A stretch of 64,000 bases of DNA from Triplophysa rosa (taxonomy: Eukaryota > Chordata > Actinopteri > Cypriniformes > Nemacheilidae), in NCBI RefSeq assembly GCF_024868665.1, contig NW_026634162.1:102868-166867 (forward strand), written 5' to 3'. This document shows, piece by piece, positions 32,920-44,226 of this stretch (its first letter is position 1; the number at the start of each line of letters is the position of its first letter). Both the position numbers and the translations under genes were made by a program. The notes beneath the pieces are model-generated. The model did not search any database, was not told where the DNA came from, and was given only the letters and a program-made list of their open reading frames with translations.

Positions 32920-34190
32920 CCCAGATAGCAAATTGTTCCGGCCCACTCCTTACTCCTTATACCACCTCATCTGGCCGACATACCACGCTGAATGAGGGCC
33001 CTTGGGCAGCCCACTCCTGTTTGCCAGATTTGGGCCCAAGGCATGCCAAAGCTATGCCAAATGTAAAAAAAAATTTAAATCAAATAAAGCAGAGCTGAGC
33101 CAAATATAAACAACAGTTCATTTCAATTCTGGCCCAGATTTATCTCAAAACCAACACCTTTCTGTGCTCCTGTTTGACAGAATTTTTATTGAGTTTCATT
33201 ATTATTATAGTGATGATTGAGTCATTAGTGATGAACATCTGCTGTTAACAAACAGAATCACTGCAGAAAAGATCAACAAAAACTGAAAAAAAATCAATTT
33301 ACCCAGAGAAACACAACAACTACAACCAGAAATACAACTCAGCTAACAAAAGTTTGTTATAAGAACGTTCCTTAGAGGTTTTTCACATTTTAAAATATTC
33401 AAAATGTCAGTTTTTTATGTTTTAAGAAGGTTCCCAGCTGACAAAAGTCACCATCATGGTGATCAGTGTTTCCTTTGAGTTGGGCTCTTGACCCTTAACA
33501 TTTACTCTTTTGATGCGCTGTAACTATGTGCTTTGAAAGTATATTTGTTATGGTAATGTAAGAGATAATCTAATCTAATCTAATCTAGTCAAATGGTGTT
33601 TGTTGGTGGTCATTGAGATTATTATCACCTTTAAAATTGAATAAATTGCTGTGCTGCTGATCCTAAATAACATTATAATAAGTGGGAATTTGATAGTCTA
33701 GAAAGTTTGTTTGTAGTTTGATTACTGTCTAGAAAGATTTTTGAGAACAGAAACAACTAAATATTTAAACAAAAAGCAGAATTTAGACACAGACATCAAG
33801 AATCAGTGAATGAATCTCAACAATGGTGACAATCAGCAAACTGATTCTGATTGTTAACAGCAGATTTTCATTACCAATGACTCGATCATCACTATAATAT
33901 TAATGAAACTCAATACAAATTCTGTCAAACAGGAGCACATAAAGGTGTTGGTTGTGGGATAAATCTGGGCCAGAATTGAAATGAACTGTTGTTTATATTT
34001 GGGTCAGCTCTGCTTTATTTGATTTATTTTTTGACATTTGGCATAGCTTTGGCATGCCTGCGGCCCAAATCTGGCAAACAGGAGCGGGCCGCATAAGGGC
34101 TGTCATTCAACGCGGTATGTGGCCCAGATGAGGTGGTATGGTGAGTAATGTGTGGGTCTCAACAATTTGCTGGTTTGGTTGCTATCTGGG
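32920..34190. repeat. Foldback element copy (Z family, CCCAGATAGC ends)
   Basis: It starts cccagatagcaaattgttcc and ends in the mirrored 'ttggttgctatctggg'. The arms contain 'tgtttgccagatttgggccc', the module gatgaacatctgctgttaac and, further in, the V-type start agctaacaaaagtttgttat and the core caccatcatggtgatcagtg (33450). The loop phrase is at 33815. So the V element appears here as the inner part of Z. Confidence 0.7.
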
Positions 34191-35111
34191 AACGCTATGT
34201 CTATTTTTAAAATATATTTTTACAACCTGATCTCACATGAATTCGTAACTGCTTTACCTGGTGGCTAATTCATAAAAATGTGTACAATGTAATTTGTACA
34301 AAAAAGTAAAATTATTAGAAATTCCTCTGACCTCCTCCCTAAACCTAACGTCACTGGGCTGAATGCAATTCGTACTAAAACATACAAATACAATTATTTG
34401 AATTCAGAAATTAGCCGCCTTATAAACTAGTTATGCATTTCTGTGAGATTGTGTTGATTTTTGAGTCTTACTTATTTACATTCAGAGCTAGAGGTGGGTG
34501 CAGAGTCCAGGGAGTGGATTTTAAAATGTAATTTTATCCATGAAAACGTTATTAACATTTTATGTAAATACAGTGGAATTTTCTGCATCTGTGGTTAAAA
34601 AATATCAAATATGACCCTAACTATAGAATCTAGGCCATGTAGCACTGTTTACATTAAAACAATTCACTGATCATTAAATGTAAATGTGGCCACCTACTGT
34701 TGAAATACAATAAATTTTAAAGGGATAGTAAACAAAACGTTTTTTTGTCATTTTCTCACCCTAATATGACTAGTCTGCCGAACACAAAAAATATTTTAAA
34801 GGATATTGGTTACCTCCATTGGACTCGGTTGACCTAAATTGTAAAGAAATTTAAGTGTTAAAGGTCACACAGATTGTGTCCGACATGATGGTGAACAAAT
34901 TATAGCAGAATATTTATTTTGAGTGTGAATTTTTGCGTTAACTAAGTGCTGTGTTTAATATACTGTGCTCATACACTGTCAGAAAAAACGTGGCAGATTT
35001 GTACCTTTAGGGGTACAATGGCTTGTCACTGCTATTTAACAACTTCCAAAAATCACCACAAGGGGTGCTGTTATCAAACTATGTTCAGTTGTCTTTACTT
35101 GTATATTTCAG
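34191..35111 (+). other. Intron; X-family terminal scrap 80 bp before the next exon
   Basis: 34974-35031 is a bare X-family left end (cactgtcagaaaaaacgtgg to cttgtcactg) preceded by TA. About 34715-34830 contains 'gggatagtaaacaaaacg' and 'tcattttctcaccctaatat', a common teleost repeat. The apparent upstream reading frame from 34946 into the next exon is therefore repeat sequence, not coding. Confidence 0.5.
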
Positions 35112-35375
35112 TTCCCGGTGCTGTGGGTAATTTGTCCTTGCTGGATAGAGGAACTACGTTTCTGAGGGTGACTTGGTCTCCTGCTCCAGGTGATGTTGAG
35201 AACTATGAGGTCCAGATCTTTTTCAATGACACACAAGTGTTACCAGCTGTGAATCTGAGCAGCACAGTTAGGGAACGCATGTTCTCTGAGCTCACACCTG
35301 GTCGACTCTACAAGATTGTGTTGTCCACTCACAGCGGCTCATTCCAGCGTGCTGAGATCACCGAAGGACGTACAG
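35112..35375 (+). CDS. ptprb: ptprb exon: FN3 domain
   Basis: This 264-nt exon has the acceptor gtatatttcag|TT and the donor acaG|gtgatg, both phase 1. It reads (V)PGAVGNLSLLDRGTTFLRV, TWSPAPGDVENYEVQIFFN, LTPGRLYKIVLSTHSG and the end EGRTG. NLS, NDT and NLS sequons are visible. The frame extends upstream into repeat DNA, but the splice site and domain start fix the exon at 35112. Confidence 0.88.
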
Positions 35376-35428
35376 GTGATGGAAAGCCCTTATGGTAGAA
35401 AGCACTGCACAATTGAACATTGAAACTG

Positions 35429-35938
35429 CCCAGATAGCAACCAAACCAGCAAATTGTTACGGGCCAAATCTGGCCCACATACCGCGCGTGGAATGACAGC
35501 CCTTGGGTGGCTCGCTCCTGTTTGCCAGATTTGGGCCCCAGGCATGCCAAAGCTATGCCACATGTCAAAAAAACAAAACAAAGCAGAGCTGGCCCAAATA
35601 TAAACAACAGTTCATTTCAATTCTGGCCCAGATTTATACCAAAACCAACACCTTTCTGTGCTCCTGTTTGACAGAATTTGTATTGAGTTTCACTATTATT
35701 ATAGTGATGATTGAGTCATTAGTGATGAACATCTGCTGTTAACAAACAGAATCACTGCAGGAAAGATCAACAAAAACTGAAAAAAAAAATCAATTTACCC
35801 AGAGAAACACAACTACAACCTGAAATACCACCCAGATAACAAAAGTTTGTTATATGAACATTCCTTAGGGCCAGATGAGGTGGTATGGGGAGTAAGGTGT
35901 GGGCCGGATTTGGGCTGCAACAATTTGTTATCTTGGTG
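35429..35938. repeat. Foldback element copy (Z family), centre deleted
   Basis: It begins cccagatagcaaccaaacca and holds the Z arm ('gtttgccagatttgggcccc', gatgaacatctgctgttaac) and a V-type start at about 35835. It then jumps to the mirrored 'gaggtggtatggggagtaag' end. The core and loop are missing, so only about 510 bp remain. It fits within the 604-bp intron between two FN3 exons. Confidence 0.6.
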
Positions 35939-35979
35939 GAATAACATTTTCCTGTCTTTTTTTCTCTCATGCCACACAG

Positions 35980-36243
35980 TTCCCAGTCAAATTCAAAATC
36001 TTAATCTCACTGTTGGCCCTGGGGATGGTGGTCTCACGGCATCCTGGTCCTCTGTCGACGGAGACTTGGACTTCTATTCCGTCTCTCTTTCTCAGGGGAC
36101 ACATGTGCAGCACATCAGAAATGTTCCTAAACACATCACACAGACAGAGTTCCACAACCTGTTACCTGGTCAGCTGTACTCAGTGACCGTGCAGTCGGCA
36201 AGCGGGCAACTGACAAACAACCACACAACAAGCTGACGAACGG
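35980..36243 (+). CDS. ptprb: ptprb exon: FN3 domain with in-frame TGA near its 3' end
   Basis: This 264-nt exon has the acceptor gccacacag|TT and the donor acgG|gtgaga, both phase 1. It reads (V)PSQIQNLNLTVGPGDGGLT, ASWSSVDGDLDFYSVSLSQ and LLPGQLYSVTVQSASG. Then comes TNNHTTS, a TGA at 36234-36236, and RTG. Sister exons have Gly, Ser or Cys before RTG, so a single-base change (GGA or TGT/TGC to TGA) would explain it. If translated, the protein would end here, before the membrane. If the exon is skipped, the frame is kept. Sequence error or a decaying gene copy are the alternatives. Confidence 0.75.
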
Positions 36244-36426
36244 GTGAGAAACAACCACCTCTCAATTATTATTTTATAAAAACAATATGGCTTTTGATAA
36301 AATCAATTGTTAGCATATATCACAAAGCTTCTCTTAGGTTTTTAATGCATTAAACTGAATGTCTAGGTATCATTGTAAACCTTTACAGTGTTGTGTTGTG
36401 TGCATGTGTGTTTCTGTGTGTTTCAG

Positions 36427-36696
36427 ACCCCTCCGCTGTGACAGCCCTGCAGGTAGATAATGAACTCAGCACACACAGTCTCCGGGTGAGCTGGAGGCCA
36501 GCTGTGGGGATTTATGACGGATACAGACTGCAGTTACTGGATGAGAGCGAGAGAGTGGTGGGCAACACGAATATGCCTGCTGATACTAGCCGGCACCTGT
36601 TCAGCAGTTTAATTCCAGGCAGCTGGTACAAAGTGAGCGTTCAGACCCTCAGCAGCACTTCTAAAAGCAAAGAGGTCACAGCAGATGGACAGACTA
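36427..36696 (+). CDS. ptprb: ptprb exon: FN3 domain
   Basis: This 270-nt exon has the acceptor tgtgtttcag|AC and the donor actA|gtaaga, both phase 1. It encodes (D)PSAVTALQVDNELSTHSLR, VSWRPAVGIYDGYRLQLLD and LIPGSWYKVSVQTLSS, ending DGQTS. It lies between the two exons that carry stop codons and is itself fully open. Confidence 0.87.
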
Positions 36697-36926
36697 GTAA
36701 GATTTTAACACTATATCAAAGTTTATTTATCATTTTTTGGTATAGCTTTGAAGTCATCAAGCTCACCTATGCAATTTTCATCTCAATTTAGCTTATTTTT
36801 ATGTCATTAAAATCCATTATGCACAGTTAATTTTAAGAAAGGAACACAAAAATTTTGCGATGTGAACCTATAAATAACAGCACGGAACAGTTTACAGATT
36901 CTTCAGTATTGATCTCACTTCCTCAG

Positions 36927-37190
36927 CTCCAGCAACAGTGACTGGATTGCATATGTGCTCCAACACGAGCAGTGATCTAACATTCTGCTGGGCTGCACCG
37001 TAGGGCAGGATCGATGGGTTCGACCTGTATCTGTATGATCAAAGCGATACCCTGCAGTCCAGCAAGATGCTGGCGGAGGAGACTTGGAGCTGGAGCTTTA
37101 CGCACCTGCTGCCAGGGACGCTGTACAAGATGCTTATCAATAGCAGAAGAGGAAAGCTGAACAGTCAGGCCTCTATATGGTCACGTACAG
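36927..37190 (+). CDS. ptprb: ptprb exon: FN3 domain with in-frame TAG
   Basis: This 264-nt exon has the acceptor cttcctcag|CT and the donor acaG|gtgaat, both phase 1. The frame reads (A)PATVTGLHMCSNTSSDLTF, then CWAAP, TAG at 37001-37003, GRIDGFDLYLYDQSDTLQS and LLPGTLYKMLINSRRG, ending WSRTG. All FN3 landmarks and both splice sites are intact, so it is clearly a real exon by origin. The stop sits in the B-C loop, where sister repeats carry Ser, His, Val or Pro; a one-base change (for example GAG, CAG or TCG to TAG) would make it. The interruption makes it too short to show as a long open frame. Confidence 0.75.
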
Positions 37191-37240
37191 GTGAATATGT
37201 TTTTTGAAATTATGTTTAATTCCAATTCCAATAATGTAGT

Positions 37241-38115
37241 CCCAGATAGCAAATTTTTGCGGCCCAAATCCGGCCAACACCTTACTACCCATACCACCTC
37301 ATCTGGAATAGTATAATAGTATAATTTTTTTTTCAGTTTTTGTTGATCTTTTCTGCAGTGAATCTGTTTGTTAACAGCAGAAGTTCATCACTAATGACTC
37401 AATCATCACTATAATAATAATGAAACTCTATACAAATTCTGTAAAACAGGAGCATAGAAAGGTGTTGGTTTTGGTATAAATCTGGGGCACAATTAAAATT
37501 AACTGTTGATTATATTTGGGCCAGCTCTGCTTTATTTGTTTTGTTTTTTTGACATGTGGCATAGCTTTGGCATGCCTGTGGCACAAATCTGGCAAACAGG
37601 AGCGGACCGCCCAAGGGCTATCATTCCATGCGGTATGTGGGCCACACTGTAAAAATTGGCAAATAAAGTTATAAATGAAAGTCGGGGTCAAGAGCTCAAC
37701 TCAAGGAAACACTGATCACCATGATGGTGACTTTTCGTAGATAAGGAAATTTAAGTTGGACCAACTTAATTTTTCTAAGTGTTACCAGTTGAAGTAATTT
37801 TTTAAGTTGATCCAACTGATCATTTTTTACACTTTTGTCAGCTGTGAAATTTAAATTGAACCAACTTTACATTTTTAGGTTTTACCATTTTGGAATATAT
37901 TTTTTTAAGTTGATCCAACTCATATTTTTTTACAGTTTTTTTACCTGGGAAATTTAAATTGGTCCAACTTAACATTTTTAGGTTTTAGCATTTGTACTCA
38001 TTTTTTTAAGTTGATCCAACTGTTCAATTTTTACAGTGCAGATGAGGTGGTATGGGGAGTAAGGTGTGGGCCGGATTTGGGCCTCAACAATTTTCTGGTT
38101 TGGTTGCTATCTGGG
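37241..38115. repeat. Foldback element copy (Z family) with internal tandem repeat
   Basis: It runs from cccagatagcaaatttttgc to the mirrored 'ttggttgctatctggg'. The left arm is short, and the module gttcatcactaatgactcaa is at 37386. Core phrase aaacactgatcaccatgatg is at 37707. Between about 37740 and 38035, three diverged units of ~110 bp repeat 'aatttaaattgg(t/a)ccaac' and 'ttttttaagttgatccaact'. Confidence 0.6.
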
Positions 38116-38116
38116 T

Positions 38117-38186
38117 TCTGTCACTAAGACAAATTCCTTGTGTGCCCAAGCACACTTGGAAATAAAGCTCTTTCTGATTCTGATTA
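38117..38186 (+). mobile_element. 3' tail of the LINE family (70 bp)
   Basis: The text 'attccttgtgtgcccaagca', 'cttggaaataaagctctttc' and 'tgattctgatt' matches the 3' end of the LINE at 46943-49154 almost base for base. It is an extreme 5' truncation, as LINE insertions often are. The tail is a short (TGATTC)n-like run instead of poly-A. Confidence 0.75.
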
Positions 38187-38389
38187 AAGAGTTTTTGTGA
38201 CGTCTGTTTTAGGAGTTGTGCAAAAGAGTGTCTTGTTGGGTTTACTTGATTCAGTCATGTTCACTTAACATGTTAATTTCATGTTGAGTTTACTTGATTC
38301 ATTCATGTTCTCTCTACATGTTAATTTCATGTTAGGAAAACATGACTCAAACATGTGGAACCACTGAAAATGATTGAATTATTTTAAAC

Positions 38390-39335
38390 TAGGGCTGTCA
38401 ACGTTAACGCGTTAACGCATGCTATTAATTTTTTCAAATTAACGCGTGAGAAAATATTTATCGCAATTAACGCAGCATCCGTTTGTTTTGACATCCTTTG
38501 TCTAGCGTTACATTATGTAATCACGCTCTTATTCGTGTACAGGCTTTTAAACCACTTAAGCGCGATTTTAAACAGTTGCTTTGACGCGTTCAATGAAGAT
38601 AGACAGCTTCTAAACTGTGGGACGCGGCAAAACGCAACGAGAGGTCCAGTCTGGTGTGTACAGTAACGGCTGCGTCGGTGAATCTCTGTCAGACAGCGCA
38701 TCCGTGTTAAGTTCTCTTTCGTGCTTGAATGGATAAAACCATACAAGATTATGTCAGAAAGCCCGTTTTGTCTAGCATTTTCTTAAGCACAGACTTCAAG
38801 GTGTAAAATAAAATCTTAAATGAATGCAAAGAGTTGTGAAAATGGGAGTGCGGTGACGGTCAGATCTGCTTACTAAGACAGCTCTTAAAGGGGCCGCGTT
38901 CTTAAACGTGCTGCTGTGACTCCTGTCACTAATGTTAATCAAAGAACAAAATAAAAGAAGAAATCAATGTGATTTTATAGCTTTAATGAGAATTCTTCTG
39001 CATTTAATTTATAATTTAGCATTAAAGACTGTAAAGTGTCCTTCAATTTCCTACATGAGCTCTCAATTATACTGTTGAATGGCTATAATTAATGTTAAAA
39101 TAATCAATTTAATAGAGACATGAGTTACAATACTAATATCAAAATGTTAGCTTTCATAAAATGATGCTGTTAAATAAATATGTTGTTTCTACATCAATTT
39201 GAAGATTAAATGTGAAATTATTAAAATGTAAAAGTATATTTTAAAATAAAATTGTTGTGTGCGATTAATCGTGATTAATCACAGAAAAAATGTGTGATTA
39301 ATCCGATTAATTTTTTTAATCGATTGACAGCACTA
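38390..39335. mobile_element. Non-autonomous hAT element, TSD ttttaaac
   Basis: The ends are TAGGGCTGTCAACGTTAACG and the mirrored 'TTAATCGATTGACAGCACTA'. They are flanked by the exact 8-bp duplication ttttaaac (38382-38389 and 39336-39343). Subterminal TTAACGCG / GATTAATC repeats are likely transposase sites. 946 bp, no transposase frame; the 77-codon antisense frame has no recognised domain. Confidence 0.87.
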
Positions 39336-39670
39336 TTTTAAACCAAAGAGCTTCTTTATTTTAGTGCAAGTTTGAGCTAGAAACCTATACAATTGTGTTA
39401 AATGAAAGTGATTTGTTCAAGTAAAGTTAACAGCCTCAAAAAATATTTTTTGGAGTGTAATTTCAATGCATTAAATGATATTCTTTTAATATTTTTTTTA
39501 AATATTTTTATACACACCCATTAAAGAAATTATTACTAATTACATTTAACAAATAACATTAAATTAAGCTATTGCATTTACAAATTTTATCAATTTACCC
39601 GTGCTCTGAAAACAAAGCTGAAAACAAAGGTCGTTTAACTCAATTTTCAATTGAATGTTCTTTTCTCTAG
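39336..39670 (+). other. Intron, AT-rich, nothing recognised
   Basis: AT-rich sequence ending in the acceptor ttttctctag of the next exon. No repeat or coding signal was recognised beyond the right target duplication of the hAT element. Confidence 0.45.
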
Positions 39671-39919
39671 CTCCTGCCTCAGTCATAGACCTCAAGGTTG
39701 AGCATCAGGGTCAGGCTGAAAGTCTTCTTCTGAGCTGGACACGAGGCCCTGGCAGTCTTACTGGATATTCAGTTTCTTTAAATGGGCTCAAACAGAAGTT
39801 GGGTCCAGAGAGCACTCATGTTGTCTTTCGAGGGCTGGTGGCAGGTCGGCTTTATACTGCAGTGGTTCAGAGCTGCAGTGAAGATCTTACAAACACTGTG
39901 ACAGCTGTAGGGCGCACAG
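39671..39919 (+). CDS. ptprb: ptprb exon: FN3 domain
   Basis: This 249-nt exon has the acceptor ttttctctag|CT and the donor acaG|gtttgt, both phase 1. It reads (A)PASVIDLKVEHQGQAESLL, LSWTRGPGSLTGYSVSLNG and LVAGRLYTAVVQSCSE, ending VGRTG. At 83 residues it is the shortest FN3 in the array; strand C'-E appears trimmed. Confidence 0.86.
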
Positions 39920-40158
39920 GTTTGTGCTACTTTCAACCATAAAGCCCTGAAGCATATCACATGTAACAATCAAAGCAATGTGCACCATAACAGGATCAGT
40001 ATAACAGCAATAGTAGCATACAATAGTTATAAAGACCCCATGGAATCAAAACAGGACTTTGCTGACTGTAAACTTTAAGGTAATATATGTTCTCCCTAAA
40101 ATGTACAAAATAGACTTCTAACAAATTCATATATTTTAAATAAACAGTCCTGTATATT

Positions 40159-41520
40159 CCCAGCTGGCACCGGACGTCAATATGACGTCAGATTGATGTT
40201 GGACACTTACGTGATACGACGTTGGATAGACGTAACATTTTGGTTGGAAATGAAAATCTGGTAGACTTCAACACCCAACGTCAAGCTGACGTCAATCTCC
40301 AACGTTGGTCTAACGTTGCACACTGGTAACACTTGGACCAACTTAAATTTCCGAGCTAAGAAAAGTCACCATCATGGTGATCAGTGTTTCCTTAAGTTGC
40401 GCTCTTGACCCTTGTCTTTCACATATAAGTTTGATTGCTGCTGTGTGTTTAAAGTACATTTGTTGCTTTAAAAACACACAGATTTTAAAGTATTTTTGTT
40501 TTGGAAATGCAAATGAGAATTTCATTGAAAGTTGTTGGTTGTTAAAATATCCATCATCCTGTAATTTGATTCACTGATCTCATCTAGATTGCATGCTGTG
40601 CTGCTGAAAGAACATTTAGTGGAAGGGAATTTGCTTGCATTTTGACGTATAAAATGATTTGTGAAAACTGGATGCAAATAAAACTCCAGAAGAGGTTAGA
40701 TGCACACAGACATCAGGAATCAGTGTGTGAATCTCAACAATGATGACAATCATCAAACTAATTCAGATGAAAAGATCAACTGCAATGATTTACTTATGAT
40801 GTTACCCAGCATGCATTGCAGCATGAAGCTTTCTTTTGTTGATTGTCACCATTGTTGAGATTCACACACTGATTCCTGATGTCTGTGTGCATCTAACCTC
40901 TTCTGGAGTTTTATTTGCGTCCAGTTTTCACAAATCATTTTATACATCAAAATGCAAGCAAATTCCCTTCCACTGTAATGTTCTTTCAGCAGCACAGCAT
41001 GCAATCTAGATGAGATCAGTGAATCAAACTACAGGATCATGGATATTCTAGCAAACAACACCTTTCAATGAAATTCTCATTTGCACTGCCATAACAAAAA
41101 TACTTCAAAATCTATGTTTTTTTAAAGCAACAAATGTACTTTAAACACACAGTGCAAATTTATATGTGAAAGTCAAGGGTCAAGAGCGCAACTAAAGCAA
41201 ACACTGATCTCTCTGCTTTACAACAGCACATGCATTGATACAGAGAGAAATCTAACACAGGGGTCAAGGGTCAAGAGCGCAACTCAAGGAAACACTGATC
41301 ACCATGATGGTGACTTTTCTTAGCTAGGAAATTTAAGTTGGTCCAAGTGTTACCAGTGTGCAACGTTAGACCAACGTTGGAGATTGACGTCAGCCTGACG
41401 TTGGGTGTTGACGTCTACCAGATTTTAATTTCCAACCAAAATGTTACGTCTATCCAACGTCGTATCACGTAAGTGTCCAACATCAATCTGACGTCATATT
41501 GACGTCAGGTGCCAGCTGGG
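40159..41520. repeat. Foldback element copy (Y family), complete
   Basis: It starts cccagctggcaccggacgtc and ends 'gacgtcaggtgccagctggg'. The arms are over 500 bp and nearly perfect inverted copies, with the core at 40372 and its complement at 41290. The loop motifs tcaacaatgatgacaatcat and acccagcatgcattgcagca are at 40735-40830. A partial 84-bp 'gatctctctgctttacaaca' unit sits at 41206. It is very similar to the copy at 14565-15562. Confidence 0.75.
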
Positions 41521-41808
41521 TTGTTATGGGTTTTTTTTGGGGGGGTGGGTGTTGCACTTTGTATTTCATATTATAAATGAGTGCTTTAAATTCGAATGGG
41601 TTGTGATTGGCTGTCAATATCATATTGTTCATCGGCTGGAAAAAATCAGTCTAAAAGTGATCACAGTTACATTTTTCCACAGTATTGTTATTTTTATGGT
41701 TGTTGTAGCTCTGCTATTCTCATATATGAAGAACAAAGTTTACAACCTTTCATGCATAATAAAGCACAGTTTTGTTTAAGCTAAAATATTCCTATTGTGC
41801 CATCGCAG
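41521..41808 (+). other. Intron, nothing recognised
   Basis: Short intron remainder with a G run at 41538-41546 and the acceptor gccatcgcag at its end. The overlapping open frames here end at or before the next exon and have no domain. Confidence 0.4.
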
Positions 41809-42078
41809 TTCCTGCACCACCATCATCAGTGTCTGTCAGCAGTTCATCTGGCTCACTAGAGATAACATGGAACCTTCCAGCAACTGGAGACTATGATGAT
41901 TTTGAAGTTACCTGGTTTCCTCGGGACACAGTTCATATTTCTGGGCATCATCCCACACGTCGCATCCTGAAAGGACTTTATCCTGGACGGCTCTATAATG
42001 TCAGCATTTACACTGTCAGTGGGAAGACACATGGTCATATGACCTACAGCGCTCCAGTGTACCACACCATCAGAACCC
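41809..42078 (+). CDS. ptprb: ptprb exon: FN3 domain
   Basis: This 270-nt exon has the acceptor ccatcgcag|TT and the donor acccC|gtaagt, both phase 1. It encodes (V)PAPPSSVSVSSSSGSLEIT, WNLPATGDYDDFEVTWFPR and LYPGRLYNVSIYTVSG, ending HTIRT. An NVS sequon is visible. It pairs closely (122-bp intron) with the next exon. Confidence 0.87.
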
Positions 42079-42200
42079 GTAAGTACTGAATACCCACCCT
42101 CCCTTAAGCTTTTACCACTTCTAAATCCTGAAAAATATGAACTTTAGACATTTTGGTCCAAAGCATCTGGAAACCTTTGAAACATTTTTTTTCTGTCTAG

Positions 42201-42479
42201 CTCCACTCCAAACCCCAAGCTTGCACTGTTACCCCACAAGTTCCACCTCTTTGTCTTGCTTCTGGACGGCTCCAGAGTCCGATTTTAATGGCTACATTGT
42301 GGAATGCCACAAGCAAAGCAGCAAAACTCCAGTGTACAGCTACAAACTTGGACACAGTGCTTTCTCACAGCAGTTTGACCGATTGGAACCGTTTAGAAAC
42401 TACACTATCTCCATCACGGTGATCTCTGGGGACAAGCAGAGTTTAACAGCACAGAACAGCGCTACTACCATGATTGACC
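42201..42479 (+). CDS. ptprb: ptprb exon: last full FN3 domain, cysteine-containing
   Basis: This 279-nt exon has the acceptor tctgtctag|CT and the donor gacC|gtaagt, both phase 1. It reads (A)PLQTPSLHCYPTSSTSLSC, FWTAPESDFNGYIVECHKQ and LEPFRNYTISITVISG. Three cysteines (HCY, SCF, ECH) distinguish it from upstream repeats. The 'PG' before Y is replaced by F-R-N. It is the membrane-proximal-most canonical repeat. Confidence 0.86.
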
Positions 42480-43710
42480 GTAAGTAGCAATATAACAGAA
42501 TTAAAATAAATACTCAATGCTTAACCTAGCTACAGTTCGCATGACATGGGACAGTCTTACAACACTGCTTGCAAGCAGAGTTTCAAACCATGTGGAAAAG
42601 TCATCTCGCCAACATATGTTCTTTTGGGCCAATGCTGAATGGTCAACTAGTGGCATAGCTAGTAACTAGTAGAATTTTATCATTGGTCAGTATATGATAG
42701 AAACAATTCATTATATAATATATATATACATATATATAATATTCATCCTATAATGAATTTCATACAATGCACTGAAATCTTGTAGCATGTAATTATTATC
42801 ATTAAAATTAATTCAAATTTTGGAAATTCAGGCAACTGACTAATTCGTGTTGTTAGCACTAATTTAAAGGCAAGCGCGGCCTCTGGGGTTCTGAAGAGGA
42901 AGCTGCCGTTTCAGACATCAGTCACTGGGAAAATCTAATATTTAGTAGCTTTATAGAAACAAGGCAAGACAATGAAACAAACAGAAACCAACAACAAATT
43001 GTCAGATAGGTCTTTATATGATTAGTTATATTATCGTAAATCATAAAAACCCAAGAACATCTATTCTAATCTATTTCTGTACTTTACATTAAAAGTCATT
43101 CACAGAATGTTTTCTGTATTTGGTTAAAAGGTAAAACATTTGAACAATTTTTAATTAGAAAGGGGTTTGTTTATTTATTGCTTTGGTGCTGTTTTCACAA
43201 GGAAGTAGTCATTTTTCAAATCTTTTAGTACTAATCTTATTCCGTGTTTCTGTTTTCTTACTTATAGACGGTTTCATCTGACCATCATTATGAATTCCTG
43301 TTTGTTGATCAGTCTGGCTAGTGGCTAATATTATAACTATTCATATTTTTTTTAATATATATTAATATTAATTTATATGAATATTTTATTGTATGATAAT
43401 TGTACTTTGGCGCATTTAAGTTTAGCCAAGTAATGGTTTTTCTACTGGTAACCCAAAATAATACTCGCTATAGACATACTTTTAAATTGCTAGCTAATGT
43501 AATTTACTTTTTTGCTTGTAATCAGAAATAATCTGCAGAGACTATTCTTTGCGGATGTGTGCCCGAAGTTACGTTCAGGCCACAAAAGCGTGCAGGCGCA
43601 ATAACGTTTGTTTATGTTGTTGCTTTGTTGTAAACTGTTTTTTTTTTGCAAATATTTGTCTTAAACAAAGATCAAGTGAAAGTAACAAAAGCATAATCTC
43701 TATGTTTTAG
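42480..43710 (+). other. Intron, AT-rich, nothing recognised
   Basis: AT-rich intron with a short TA-rich dinucleotide-like stretch at 42715-42740. I see no exon, transposon end or foldback module in it. It ends in the acceptor tatgttttag. Confidence 0.45.
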
Positions 43711-43860
43711 GGCCGCCCACACCACCAATGGCGGTGCGAGTCAGCGAGCAAGCAGTGATTATCACACATTCCACCATTCTTTTTAAATTCAACTGCAGCT
43801 GGTTCAGCGATGTAAATGGAGCCATTCGTTTCTTTACAGTCATCGTTACAGAGTCAAATG
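43711..43860 (+). CDS. ptprb: ptprb exon: membrane-proximal region, part 1
   Basis: This 150-nt exon, in phase 1 at both ends, has the acceptor tatgttttag|GG and the donor aatG|gtacaa. It is too short for the open-frame scan. It reads (R)PPTPPMAVRVSEQAVIITH, followed by FNCSWFSDVNGAIRFFTVIV and TESN. The CSWFSD-NGA phrase is diagnostic of the PTPRB/PTPRJ membrane-proximal segment. Together with the many one-exon FN3 repeats upstream, this is the main basis for choosing ptprb over ptprj, which has fewer repeats. Confidence 0.87.
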
Positions 43861-44226
43861 GTACAACTGCCCATTTTTTCTTTTTCTAACTTTGGATTTA
43901 GAGCAACATTATAATCAGTTGAACTGTTTTTAATTAAAGTAACAGTACAAAAAAACTGAATTTTCTGTCATCATTTACTCACGCTCATGTTGTTCAAAAC
44001 CGTCTTCATTTGTGGAATGCAAAATGAGATGTTGAGGAAGGCTTACAGCCTCTGTAACCACTTAAAACCAAACACAATAGCCTTTCTTAAAATGTATACT
44101 CTTATCTTCCAAAGAAGAACGTATACAGGTTTGGAACAACATGAGGTGCCTTAGTTCTCTTGGATCTAGTGTCATAAATGCTGTAATCTCAGAAACAAAT
44201 CTAGTCTCGTTTATTTTAATTTGCAG

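Noticed and set aside
34946..35111. In-frame extension upstream of the FN3 exon at 35112
   Set aside because: It consists of an X-family terminal fragment; the acceptor at 35110-35111 and domain start define the exon.
36234..36236. TGA read as selenocysteine
   Set aside because: FN3 repeats are not selenoproteins, no SECIS could be assessed, and a second exon carries TAG, so nonsense change or skipping is more likely.
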